Below are positions 10,465-20,085 of a stretch of DNA of 64,000 bases, one piece after another. Every line of letters begins with the position of its first letter. Position 1 is the stretch's first letter. The stretch spans positions 124,001-188,000 of the forward strand of contig NZ_BJFL01000003.1 of assembly GCF_005405885.1 (NCBI RefSeq). The letters are read 5' to 3'. Position numbers and translations under genes: made by a program. The DNA is from Gandjariella thermophila (lineage in GTDB: Bacteria > Actinomycetota > Actinomycetes > Mycobacteriales > Pseudonocardiaceae). A model generated the notes under the pieces. The model did not search any database. It saw only the letters and a list, made by a program, of their open reading frames with translations, and had not been told where the DNA came from.

Positions 10465-12189
10465 TCAGGATGCGGACGGCAGCCGCAGCGCGCCGGGCGC
10501 GCCCTCCGGGACCACCGGGCGGCTCGGAGGCACCGGCGACACGCGCCGGTAGCCGTCACCCGGCGCGGGCCGGGGGTCGGGCTCCCCCTTGTTCGGCCAC
10601 ATGGCGAGCGCCCGCTCGGCCTGCGCGGTGATGGTCAGCGCCGGGTTCACGCCCAGGTTGGCGCTGATCGCCGAACCGTCCACGATGGACAGCGTCGGGT
10701 AGTTGTGCACCCGGTGGTACGGGTCGATCACCCCGTGCTCGGGGTCCGAGGAGATTACGCAGCCGCCGATGAAGTGGGCGGTCAGCGGGATGTCGAAGAT
10801 CTCGCTCCAGGTACCGCCGGCGATCCCGCCGATGTGCCGCGCGGCGGACTGGGTGGCCTCGTACGCGGCCGGAATCCAGGTGGGGTTGGGCTCGCCGTGC
10901 CCCTGCCGGGAGGTGAGCCGGCGGCGGCCGAACCAACCGCGCCGGGTGTAGGTGGTCAGCGAGTTGTCCAGGGCCTGCATGACCAGCAGGATCACCGTCC
11001 GCTCGCTCCACCGGCGCACCGAGAGGTTGCGCACCGTCAGCAGCGGGTGGCGCAGCACGAACGTCAGGAACTGCCGCCAGCGCGGGGTGGGCAGGTCGCC
11101 GCGGGTGGCGAAGGTCTGCAGCAGGCCCATCGCGTTGCTGCCCCTGGCGTAGCGGACCGGCTCGATGTGGGTGTCGGAGTCGGGATGGATGGACGACGTG
11201 ATCGCCACTCCTCGGCTGAAGTCGCGGGCCGGGTCCACCCGGTCGGCCTTGGCGCCGACGATGGCCTCCGAGTTGGTCCGGGTCAGCTCGCCCAGCCGCG
11301 CCGAAAGCCGCGGCAGTTCACCGGAGTCCTTCATCCGGTGCAGCAGTTGCTGGGTGCCCCAGGTGCCGGCGGCCAGCACCACCTGGCGGGCGGTGAAGGT
11401 GCGGCGGCCGGCGCGCAGCTTGCCGCCGGTGCGCCGGGTGTCCACCTGCCACGAGCCGTCCGGCATCGGGTGCAACCGGGTCACCGTGGTCAGCGGGAAC
11501 ACCGTGGCCCCGGCTCGCTCCGCCAGGTACAGGTAGTTCTTGACCAGCGTGTTCTTCGCGCCGACCCGGCAGCCGGACATGCACGCGCCGCACTCGGTGC
11601 AGCCGGTGCGGTCCGGGCCGGCCCCGCCGAAGAACGGGTCCCGGACACGCTCGCCGGGCGTACCGTAATACACGCCAACCGGCGTCGGGTGGTAGGTGTC
11701 GGGCACGCCGAGGTCCACCGCCACCTTCTTGATCACCTCGTCCGACGGTGTGGTGGACGGCTGGGTGACCACCCCGAGCATCCGGCTGGCCTGGTCGTAG
11801 AACGGCAGCAGCTCGTCCTTCCAGTCGGTGATGTGCGCCCACTGCCGGTCGGCGTAGAACGCGTCCAGCGGCCGGTACAGCGTGTTCGCGTAGACCAGCG
11901 AGCCGCCGCCCACGCCCGCGCCGGCCAGCACCATCACGTCGCGCAGCAGGTGGATGCGCTGGATGCCGTAGCAGCCGAGCTGCGGCGCCCACAGGTAGCG
12001 GCGCAGGTCCCAGGACGTCTTGGCGAACTCGTCGTCAGCGAACCGCCGGCCGGCCTCCAGCACGGCCACCCGGTAGCCCTTCTCGGTCAGCCGCAGCGCG
12101 GCCACGCTCCCGCCGAAGCCCGAGCCGACCACGACGACGTCGTAGTCGGTGTCGTTCGAACGGTTGTTACTGACGAGTTGGCCACCCAT
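10465..12189 (-). CDS. choD: GMC oxidoreductase, cholesterol-oxidase (ChoD)-like
   Basis: A 574-residue FAD enzyme. The Rossmann motif is VVVVGSGFGGSVAALRL (about residues 18-34), with GAGVGGGSLVYANTL near 90-104 and a C-terminal FAD segment (SIVDGSAISANLGVNPALT) containing the catalytic region. Position next to guaB3/guaB equals that of M. tuberculosis Rv3409c (ChoD), a putative cholesterol oxidase, so that assignment rests on synteny plus motifs; true sterol activity is not shown. Unusual for GMC enzymes is C197-x2-C-x2-C-x3-C207 (CTECGACMSGC), a ferredoxin-like cysteine cluster. The start has no Shine-Dalgarno, but TAATCT lies 7 bases upstream of ATG, suggesting a leaderless transcript. 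Confidence 0.85.
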   Translation of the reverse strand: MGGQLVSNNRSNDTDYDVVVVGSGFGGSVAALRLTEKGYRVAVLEAGRRFADDEFAKTSWDLRRYLWAPQLGCYGIQRIHLLRDVMVLAGAGVGGGSLVYANTLYRPLDAFYADRQWAHITDWKDELLPFYDQASRMLGVVTQPSTTPSDEVIKKVAVDLGVPDTYHPTPVGVYYGTPGERVRDPFFGGAGPDRTGCTECGACMSGCRVGAKNTLVKNYLYLAERAGATVFPLTTVTRLHPMPDGSWQVDTRRTGGKLRAGRRTFTARQVVLAAGTWGTQQLLHRMKDSGELPRLSARLGELTRTNSEAIVGAKADRVDPARDFSRGVAITSSIHPDSDTHIEPVRYARGSNAMGLLQTFATRGDLPTPRWRQFLTFVLRHPLLTVRNLSVRRWSERTVILLVMQALDNSLTTYTRRGWFGRRRLTSRQGHGEPNPTWIPAAYEATQSAARHIGGIAGGTWSEIFDIPLTAHFIGGCVISSDPEHGVIDPYHRVHNYPTLSIVDGSAISANLGVNPALTITAQAERALAMWPNKGEPDPRPAPGDGYRRVSPVPPSRPVVPEGAPGALRLPSAS

Positions 12190-12196
12190 GCCGCAA

Positions 12197-12202
12197 AGAT
12201 TA
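12197..12202 (-). promoter_or_regulatory. Candidate -10 element, leaderless GMC oxidoreductase
   Basis: On the minus strand TAATCT lies 7 bases before the ATG at 12189, and no Shine-Dalgarno is present. This spacing is typical of actinobacterial leaderless transcripts. Confidence 0.45.
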
Positions 12203-12242
12203 AGTGAACCTCGCGGTTCCGCCTAGCCCCGCCGGCGACCGA

Positions 12243-13376
12243 TCACCCGCGGATGCTCAGGCCGACCTTCTGGAACTCCTTGAGATCGGAGTACCCCGTC
12301 TTGGCCATGGCCCGGCGCAGCCCGCCGAACAGGTTGGTCACCCCGCGCGGGTCCACCGACGGCCCGAACAGCAGGGTCCGCAGGTCGAACTCCTGGTCCA
12401 GGGCCACCGAAATATGGCTGCGCGGCACCGAGGGATGCGCGGCCGCCGCCGTCCAGTACAGGCCCTGGCCGGGCGCCTCGGCGGCCGCGGCCAGCGGCTC
12501 GCCGAGCATCACCGCGTCCGCCCCGCAGGCCACCGCCTTGGCGATCTCGCCGCTGGTGTGCACGCCGCCGTCGGCGATCACGTGCACGTACCGGCCGCCG
12601 GTCTCGTCCAGGTAGTCCCGTCGGGCGGCGGCCGCGTCGGCGATCGCGGTGGCCATCGGCACGCCGATGCCGAGAACCGAGTCGGTGGTGGTCACGCCCG
12701 GGGTGTAGCCGTAGCCGACGATCACGCCGGCCGCGCCGGTGCGCATCAGGTGCATGGCGGTGCGGTAGTCGCCGATCCCGCCGGCGATCACCGGCACGTC
12801 CAGGTCGGCGATGAAGCGCTTGAGGTTCAGCGGCTCGCCGTCCCTGGCCACATGTTCGGCGGAGATGATGGTGCCCTGCACGACCAGGATCTCCACCCCG
12901 GCGGCGAGCAGGTCCGGGGTGAGCTCGGCGGCGCGCTGCGGGCTGACCCGCACGGCGACCGTGACGCCGGACTCGCGCACCGTCTTGATCGCCTCGGCCA
13001 GCAGGTCCATCTGGATCGGTGCGGCGTGCAGCTCCTGCAGCACCCGCACCGGCGCGGCCGGGTCGTCGTCCTCGTCCACGGTGCGGATCAACCGGTCGAG
13101 CACGTCCTCCACGTCGGCGTGCCTGGCCCACAGGCCCTCGGCGTTGAGCACGCCGAGCCCGCCCAACTCGCCGACGGCGACCGCCGTGCCCGGCGAGACG
13201 ATCGCGTCGGTGGGATGGGTGACCAGCGGGATCTCGAACCGGTAGGCGTCGATCTGCCACGCGGTCGAGACATCCTTCGACGACCGGGTGCGCCGGGACG
13301 GGACGATGTCCACGTCACCCAGGCCGTACACCCGCCTCGCGGTGCGCCCCATGCCGATCTCGACCAGGTCCCGCAC
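12243..13376 (-). CDS. guaB3: GuaB3-family IMP dehydrogenase-related protein
   Basis: A 377-residue TIM-barrel protein of the IMPDH/GMPR superfamily without CBS domains. GTG 13376 has AGGAAGGA upstream. Flavin/phosphate-binding parts are recognisable (VIAGGIGDYRTAMHLMRTGA; IADGGVHTSGEIAKAVACGADAVMLGEPL), and the C-terminus FQKVGLSIRG is typical of actinobacterial GuaB3. The loop that carries the catalytic Cys in GuaB (GSICTTR) is here GYGYTPGVTTT, with no cysteine, as I recall for M. tuberculosis GuaB3. Its reaction is therefore not ordinary IMP dehydrogenation by the Cys mechanism; GMP-reductase-like activity has been proposed for some GuaB3 proteins. It lies 37 bp downstream of guaB, in one operon. 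Confidence 0.92.
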   Translation of the reverse strand: MRDLVEIGMGRTARRVYGLGDVDIVPSRRTRSSKDVSTAWQIDAYRFEIPLVTHPTDAIVSPGTAVAVGELGGLGVLNAEGLWARHADVEDVLDRLIRTVDEDDDPAAPVRVLQELHAAPIQMDLLAEAIKTVRESGVTVAVRVSPQRAAELTPDLLAAGVEILVVQGTIISAEHVARDGEPLNLKRFIADLDVPVIAGGIGDYRTAMHLMRTGAAGVIVGYGYTPGVTTTDSVLGIGVPMATAIADAAAARRDYLDETGGRYVHVIADGGVHTSGEIAKAVACGADAVMLGEPLAAAAEAPGQGLYWTAAAAHPSVPRSHISVALDQEFDLRTLLFGPSVDPRGVTNLFGGLRRAMAKTGYSDLKEFQKVGLSIRG

Positions 13377-13413
13377 GTCTGTCCTTCCTCGACTCCGCTG
13401 TCCGACCGCGAGG

Positions 13414-15442
<2,029 letters not shown>

Positions 15443-15468
15443 CCGCGCGCCACACCGGGCGAAACGCC

Positions 15469-15500
15469 AGCACCCCACGGATCGTGGTCCGTGGGGTGCT
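15469..15500. terminator. Bidirectional terminator hairpin between DUF5319 and rsdA
   Basis: AGCACCCCACGGA pairs perfectly with TCCGTGGGGTGCT (13 bp) around a 6-base loop. It stands 26 bp after the DUF5319 stop and before the convergent rsdA end. Confidence 0.75.
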
Positions 15501-15529
15501 TGGGCTCGTGGTCCGTGGGGTGCTTGGGC
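15482..15529. repeat. 24-bp tandem duplication of the hairpin right arm
   Basis: The 24 bases from 15482 (TCGTGGTCCGTGGGGTGCTT then GGGC) are repeated exactly from 15506. The right arm of the terminator hairpin is thus present twice, and the single left arm could pair with either copy. Confidence 0.85.
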
Positions 15530-15540
15530 TGCGTCGGCGG

Positions 15541-16452
15541 TCAGCCGCCCGGCGGGATGAGCGGGGTCGAGTCGCCCGGCTTGTCCGAGCGGGACCCGGT
15601 GCCGCCGGACTGCGTCCCGGTCGAACTGGTGGGCGGCGCGGTGGACGTGCTCGGCGCCGGCGACGTGGACGGGTTCGGCGTGGTCGACGGCGTGGTCGAC
15701 GGCGGACTGCTGGACGAGGCCACCGGGCCACCGGGCGCCGGGACGGCCGGGTTGGAGTTCGGGTAGCTCGGCGTGGTGGTGCCGGTCGCGGGCGGGTTGG
15801 CGCTCAGGCGCTGGACGAGTTCCTCACGTCTGGCGGCCAGGTCGGCCCTGCCGTCCTCGCGGGACACCGTGGGCAGCGAGACCTGCGCCTTGGCCAGGGC
15901 GCTGCGGGCGTCGGCGATCCGGCCGGCGGAGATGGCCAGGCCGGCGCGGTCCAGCTCGTTACGCACCGACGCGGCGGCCTCCACGGAGCGTGCGTGGTCG
16001 GAGTACAGCACCCGGGTCAGCCCCCACAGCGGGTCGCCGGGCTGGGCGTCCCTGGCGGCGAGGCCGACACCGGTGAACGCGATGGCCAACACCGCCGCCG
16101 CGGTCGCCAGCGGGACGAGGAAGCGGTGGCGGGTACGGACCGGCTGTCGTCCGGCGGCGATGGTGGTCACCGCGGTGTCGGTGTCGACCAGCTCCGGGAT
16201 GGGCTCGCCGTCGACGTCCCGGCGCCAGGCCAGCAGCAACTCGTTGAGCTCGTGGTCGGCCAGCGATCCGGTCAGCTCGGCGTCGGGCCCACCCAGGGCG
16301 TCCAGCAACGCGTCGTCGACCTGCACCGCGGTGAATTCCGCTGCCTCGTGGTTGGTGTTCGCCGCGGGGTCCGCGCCTTTCGAGACGGACGCCGCATCGG
16401 GCCGGGCGGAACGCGCCACCCGATCGTCACTGTGCTCGTGCTGCTCGGCCAC
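15541..16452 (-). CDS. rsdA: Anti-sigma-D factor RsdA
   Basis: A 303-residue single-span membrane anti-sigma factor. An N-terminal cytoplasmic part (about 110 residues) contains the sigma-binding-like helix FTAVQVDDALLDALG; one membrane segment follows (FLVPLATAAAVLAIAFTGVG, near residues 110-130), then an outer helical region and a Pro/Ser/Thr-rich tail. The GTG at 16452 follows directly on the sigD stop (TAG GTG), and GGAGGAGG inside the end of sigD serves as its ribosome site, so the two are translationally coupled. Synteny with M. tuberculosis Rv3413c, where RsdA holds SigD at the membrane until proteolysis, supports the role. Confidence 0.9.
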   Translation of the reverse strand: MAEQHEHSDDRVARSARPDAASVSKGADPAANTNHEAAEFTAVQVDDALLDALGGPDAELTGSLADHELNELLLAWRRDVDGEPIPELVDTDTAVTTIAAGRQPVRTRHRFLVPLATAAAVLAIAFTGVGLAARDAQPGDPLWGLTRVLYSDHARSVEAAASVRNELDRAGLAISAGRIADARSALAKAQVSLPTVSREDGRADLAARREELVQRLSANPPATGTTTPSYPNSNPAVPAPGGPVASSSSPPSTTPSTTPNPSTSPAPSTSTAPPTSSTGTQSGGTGSRSDKPGDSTPLIPPGG

Positions 16453-17025
16453 CTAGACCACCTCCTCCGCAGCCAGCGTCTTGCGGAGACGGGCCAGTGC
16501 GCGGTGTTGCGCGACTCGCACCGCGCCCGGTGTCGAGCCGACCGCCTCGGCCGTCTCCTCCGCCGACAACCCGACCACCACCCGGAGCAGCAGGATCTCG
16601 CGCTGCTTGTCGGGCAGGATCCTCAGCAACTGGGCCATCCTCTCGGACAGCTCACCATGCATGGCGCGCTGCTCCGGCCCAGCATCGGTTTCCGGTGCAT
16701 CGGGAACTTCAGGGACTGGCTCCGAACGGTTCCGTGCGGCCGAGCGATGTGCATCGGCCACCTTGTGTGCGGCGATGCCGTACACAAAGGCCAGGAACGG
16801 TCGCCCCTGGTCGCGGTAGCTGGGCAGCGCCGTAAGCACCGCGAGACACACCTCCTGGGCGACGTCGTCCGCCGAAGCGAAGGATCGTTCCTGCCTGCCG
16901 ACTCGGGCGCGGCAGTACCGCACCACCAGGGGACGGATAAACGCCAGCAGACGCTCTATCGCCTGACGGTCGCCCTCGACGGCAGCGCCCACGGCGGCGT
17001 CCAGTCCGTCCCCCACGTTGGTCAT
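16453..17025 (-). CDS. sigD: ECF-type RNA polymerase sigma factor SigD
   Basis: A 190-residue sigma-70 family factor with region 2 (LLAFIRPLVVRYCRARVG ... SADDVAQEVCLAVLTALP) and region 4 (LLRILPDKQREILLLRVVVGLSAEETAEAVGSTPGAVRVAQHRALARLRK). ATG 17025 gives the normal start of the family (MTNVGDGLDAAVGAAVEGD); no clear Shine-Dalgarno precedes it. It corresponds to M. tuberculosis SigD (Rv3414c) and the sigma factor beside Streptomyces bldM. Its activity is expected to be held by RsdA, encoded immediately downstream. The 286 bp upstream to the bldM-like gene contain no gene. Confidence 0.93.
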   Translation of the reverse strand: MTNVGDGLDAAVGAAVEGDRQAIERLLAFIRPLVVRYCRARVGRQERSFASADDVAQEVCLAVLTALPSYRDQGRPFLAFVYGIAAHKVADAHRSAARNRSEPVPEVPDAPETDAGPEQRAMHGELSERMAQLLRILPDKQREILLLRVVVGLSAEETAEAVGSTPGAVRVAQHRALARLRKTLAAEEVV

Positions 17026-17311
17026 CGCAGCAAACAGCCTTGGTGTTACCTCTAGGCGATCCGACAACAGGTGACGGCACGGCGGGCGCGAGCGCCGCAC
17101 GTACCGTCGCTGTTCACGGTACCGCCCGCGGCCAAGCCCGCGGCGCGGTGGTCGGTGCGAAACGCCGGTGTGTCCTGCGAGATGTCCGGGACGGGGATGA
17201 ATCGGCGCGACACGATCCAGCCCGGCGAACCTCCGCCGGGCTGGGCAGACAGGGCCGGTCCCGGGCGTCGTGCTGACTCGAAGAGGAACCGGTGGGGAGC
17301 CGGAGTGCAAC

Positions 17312-17908
17312 TCAAGAGACGAGACCGCGACGGAAGCCGTGGGCGACGGCCTGGGCCCGGTCACGGACGCCGAGCTTGCGGAACAGCCGCCGCGCGTGCG
17401 TCTTCACCGTGTCCTCGGACAGGTAGAGTTCCCGCCCGATCTGGCCGTTGCTCTTGCCCTGGCTCATCCCCCGCAGGACCTGCAGCTCGCGCTCGGTGAG
17501 CTGCACGCCCGGGTCGGAGGGCTGCCGGGGCGCCGGCACCGCTGTGCTGGCGAGGGTGTGCGCCAGCGCGGCCACCAGCTCGGGACGGGACGCGTCCCAG
17601 CGCAGGTAGCCTCGGGCACCGCCGGCGATGGCGGCCGCGATGCTGCCGGCGTCGTCGGGGGCGCCGAACACGATCACGTTCGCCTGTGGGTTCGCGGAGA
17701 CAAGTCGCCTGGTCGCTTCCACACCAGTCGGGACGGCGCGCTGGGTGCCAACCAGTACGACGTCGGCCGGCTGCCGGGAGTATCGGGCCAGCAACTCGTC
17801 ACCGTGTGCTACGCAGTCGATGCGACTAACCCCGGGGACAGCCGACATCACACGGGTGAGACCCTCCCGCACGCTGCGCCGGTCATCGCAGATCAGGACC
17901 GTCGTCAC
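17312..17908 (-). CDS. bldM: BldM-like orphan response regulator with degenerate receiver
   Basis: A 198-residue protein: receiver-like domain (1-125) plus LuxR helix-turn-helix (LTERELQVLRGMSQGKSN ... EDTVKTHARRLFRKLGVRDRAQAVAHGFRRGLV). The C-terminal half and the place beside sigD, guaB and whiB match Streptomyces BldM, a developmental regulator that acts as a homodimer or with WhiI. The acidic pair D8/D9 is kept, but the phosphoacceptor position (residue 54) is Gly in VVLVGTQRAVP, and the conserved receiver Lys is replaced (GYLRWDAS). Phosphorylation control is therefore unlikely. GTG 17908 has AAGGAG 5 bases upstream. The upstream 420 bp are non-coding. Confidence 0.88.
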   Translation of the reverse strand: MTTVLICDDRRSVREGLTRVMSAVPGVSRIDCVAHGDELLARYSRQPADVVLVGTQRAVPTGVEATRRLVSANPQANVIVFGAPDDAGSIAAAIAGGARGYLRWDASRPELVAALAHTLASTAVPAPRQPSDPGVQLTERELQVLRGMSQGKSNGQIGRELYLSEDTVKTHARRLFRKLGVRDRAQAVAHGFRRGLVS

Positions 17909-17970
17909 GGGGACTCCTTCCTGCAGCCGAGTGACGTTCCTCTTCCCCTATCGGACGCCAGCGGCCCAAC

Positions 17971-18001
17971 CTTGACACGATCCGGTGCTTTATCCGTCAA
18001 G
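17971..18001. promoter_or_regulatory. Inverted repeat upstream of the bldM-like gene
   Basis: CTTGAC, 19 bases, GTCAAG: a symmetric pair 63-93 bp before the bldM-like start. On the minus strand the right half reads TTGACG and could be a -35, but the matching -10 position (TGTCAA) is poor, so this may equally be an operator. The remainder of the gap 17909-18330 shows nothing I can name. Confidence 0.3.
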
Positions 18002-18330
18002 AACTTCAATCGGGGGGTCGCATTCAGGGGTTCCCCGGAACGGACCAAGGAAACGCGAACCCTCAGCAGACGCTGCCGTGTTTGCCCCGCACAACGCCGG
18101 AGCCGCGCCAAAAACCGCAGGTCGAAACGGTCAAGTCCGGGATCATCCCGGCGCACGCCGGGCAGCCCAGGAACCACCAACAGTAGAGCCCGCGGCCAGC
18201 CGTCGATCCAGAAACCGTGACGAGGACGTGACCTAGGACACATCTGAAACGGGACCGGCGACCGCGGCGGGACGGCCCTGCGGCCCGCGCGGGGAGGGCT
18301 GTTCGGCCTGGTCGACGCGGGTTGGACGGG

Positions 18331-19542
18331 CTATCGGGGCTCGCCGAGCACGGCCCGCTCGATGCGGTCCGCCGCCCGGGCCAGCTCGTCCAGCGCCTCC
18401 ACCCGGGACGGCAGGTCGACGGCGCCCCAGCCGGGGCCGCCGACGAACAACCGCACCCGCTGGCGGGTACGGGGCAGCGCGCCGAGCACGGCGGGGTCCG
18501 CGCAGCGCGGTAGCGCGGCCCACAGGAACACCGCGGCCGGCGCGGTCCGGCGCACGGCAGCGGCCAGCGCCTCCGCCGGCAGGGCGGGGCCGAGCAGTTG
18601 GGCGCCGACCCGCCGCTCGGCGAGCACCGCGGCGAGCGCCCGAAGCGGCAGGCAGTGCCGGTCGTCGGGGACGCAGGCGAGCAGCACGGGGCGGGGGTTC
18701 ACCGGCGAGGGCGCCGCGGCGACCACCCGGCCGAGCACGGTGAGAAGGCACTCGCTGAGCAGGTGTTCGAACTCCACGCCGGCACCGGAGTGTTCCCAGC
18801 GCTCGGCCACCGCCCCCATGACGGGGCGCGCCACCCCGTCCCAGGTGGCTACCACGCCGTCCGCGGCGATCGCGTCGCCCAGTAGCTGCTGCACTCCGGC
18901 GGCGTCCATGGCCAGCACCGCGCGGCCCAGCCCGCGGGCCCGCCGGGACGCCCCGGGCATGCGCAGCCCCCGGCCACCGCTGCGGAACATGCCGCCCGCC
19001 TCGGCCACGAGGTCGCCCGCCGACGCACGTACCCCCGCGGCGCCGGCATTCCACCCCGCGGAGGCGCGGACTCCCTGCGTGCCGGCATCCAGTTCCGAGG
19101 CACGCAGCGGCATGCCCGGGGTAGCGCCGAGGTCGGTGAGGTCGAGCGCGCCGCCGGTCGCGGTCGCCGGCGGGTCGGCGGCCAGCGGGGCCGGCCGGCG
19201 GGGCGTGTTACCCCCTCGGAAGCTGGACGCGGGCGCGGCCAGCGCGTACCTGGCCGCCTCGGCCGGCGAGGCACCGCGCAGCAGGGCCTGCTGCATCAGT
19301 TCCAGCCTGGCGATGTCCTTGGGCCCGTACCGGCGGTGCCGGCCGGTGGTGTGCCCGCTGGGGCCGAGGCCGTAGCGCCGGTCCCAGGTGCGCAGCGTGG
19401 CTGGCGCCACACCCAGCCGGCGGGCGACGGCGGCGACGGTCAGCGCCGGCTCGCCGGCGTCGTCGGCCGCCCGACCTGGTTCGTGATCGCCGCCATCGGC
19501 CCGGCGACCACCGCGCGCTCCGGCGCCGTCCGGCTGCGTCAT
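18331..19542 (-). CDS. MerR-type regulator with cobalamin-binding photoreceptor domain (CarH/LitR-like)
   Basis: A 403-residue transcription factor. Residues 33-100 are a MerR winged helix (LTVAAVARRLGVAPATLRTW ... HRRYGPKDIARLELM). After a low-complexity Ala/Gly linker, residues 205-275 resemble the four-helix light-sensing bundle of CarH: W249-x9-E259-H260 is exactly present. Residues 285-400 resemble a B12-binding Rossmann domain, with D294-x-H296 providing the lower cobalt ligand; the canonical DxHxxG glycine is Pro. CarH/LitR proteins repress DNA in the dark with adenosylcobalamin and release it in light. It is divergent from whiB. ATG 19542 is preceded by a three-codon open frame; GTG 19545 is an alternative start. 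Confidence 0.82.
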   Translation of the reverse strand: MTQPDGAGARGGRRADGGDHEPGRAADDAGEPALTVAAVARRLGVAPATLRTWDRRYGLGPSGHTTGRHRRYGPKDIARLELMQQALLRGASPAEAARYALAAPASSFRGGNTPRRPAPLAADPPATATGGALDLTDLGATPGMPLRASELDAGTQGVRASAGWNAGAAGVRASAGDLVAEAGGMFRSGGRGLRMPGASRRARGLGRAVLAMDAAGVQQLLGDAIAADGVVATWDGVARPVMGAVAERWEHSGAGVEFEHLLSECLLTVLGRVVAAAPSPVNPRPVLLACVPDDRHCLPLRALAAVLAERRVGAQLLGPALPAEALAAAVRRTAPAAVFLWAALPRCADPAVLGALPRTRQRVRLFVGGPGWGAVDLPSRVEALDELARAADRIERAVLGEPR

Positions 19543-19553
19543 CACGTGGACAT
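19542..19553 (-). other. Three-codon leader frame overlapping the MerR start
   Basis: On the minus strand GAGGTGA, 7 bases, then ATG TCC ACG TGA, whose stop overlaps the regulator's ATG as TGATG. The good ribosome site belongs to the minimal frame, not to the main start, suggesting reinitiation. It could be chance. Confidence 0.35.
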
Positions 19554-19611
19554 GGTCCGTTCACCTCATACGGGGAGCAACTTGATCGCACTCGCCCACC
19601 GACCGCGTTGG

Positions 19612-19639
19612 AGCCTACCCGTCAGGGGGGTTTGGCCAA
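19612..19639 (-). promoter_or_regulatory. Candidate promoter of the MerR-type gene
   Basis: Minus strand: TTGGCC (-35, 19634-19639), 16 bases, TAGGCT (-10, 19612-19617). The -35 lies within a TTGGCCAA palindrome, about 20 bp from the whiB -35, so one bound protein could affect both directions. Confidence 0.4.
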
Positions 19640-19657
19640 TCTTTGACGGGAAGCCTC

Positions 19658-19686
19658 TTGAACAAGTATTGGCGCGGTTCTAGCGT
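19658..19686 (+). promoter_or_regulatory. Promoter of the whiB gene
   Basis: TTGAAC (-35), 17 bases, TAGCGT (-10), ending 62 bp before the whiB start. This spacing and sequence fit a housekeeping-type actinobacterial promoter with a leader of about 55 bases. Confidence 0.6.
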
Positions 19687-19748
19687 GAGCACGTTACTCC
19701 AAACGGAGCAGTCCTGCGCGAAACCCGCAGGTAGGGGAGGCGATCACG

Positions 19749-20051
19749 ATGGCGGACACCCGGAGGCTTCCCGGCCCCAACGCCGACGTGTGGGACTGGC
19801 AGCTGCGCGGTGCCTGTCGGGGAATGGACAGCGCGTTCTTCTTCCACCCTGACGGGGAGCGGGGCCCCGCGCGTGCTCGGCGGGAAGCCCGTGCCAAGGC
19901 GATCTGCCGAACCTGCCCGGTGCTGCAGCTGTGCCGGCGGCACGCGTTGGCCGTGCAGGAGCCGTACGGCATCTGGGGTGGGCTGTCAGAGTCCGAACGC
20001 GACGCGATCATCAAGTCCCGCAAACGCCAGTTGGCCCTCGCGGGCAGCTAG
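19749..20051 (+). CDS. whiB3: WhiB-family Fe-S transcription regulator (WhiD/WhiB3-like)
   Basis: A 100-residue WhiB protein. The four cluster cysteines are C23, C53, C56 and C62 (GACRG, CRTCPVLQLC), and the GIWGG turn is at 74-78, followed by a basic C-terminus (KSRKRQ). WhiB proteins bind an O2/NO-sensitive [4Fe-4S] cluster and region 4 of the principal sigma factor. Its place beside sigD and the bldM-like gene corresponds to M. tuberculosis whiB3 (Rv3416) and Streptomyces whiD. ATG 19749 is preceded by GGGGAGG with an 8-base spacer and a good promoter. Confidence 0.95.
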   Translation: MADTRRLPGPNADVWDWQLRGACRGMDSAFFFHPDGERGPARARREARAKAICRTCPVLQLCRRHALAVQEPYGIWGGLSESERDAIIKSRKRQLALAGS

Positions 20052-20085
20052 TCCACCGGCGACGTGTGACAGGGGGTGCCCGGCG

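Noticed and set aside
18023-18046. GGGGTTCCCCGGAACGG as a sixth copy of the dispersed repeat
   Set aside because: It lacks the CTGTTCC and AGGCTGTCAG flanks; the similarity is limited to a short palindrome that is common at this GC content.
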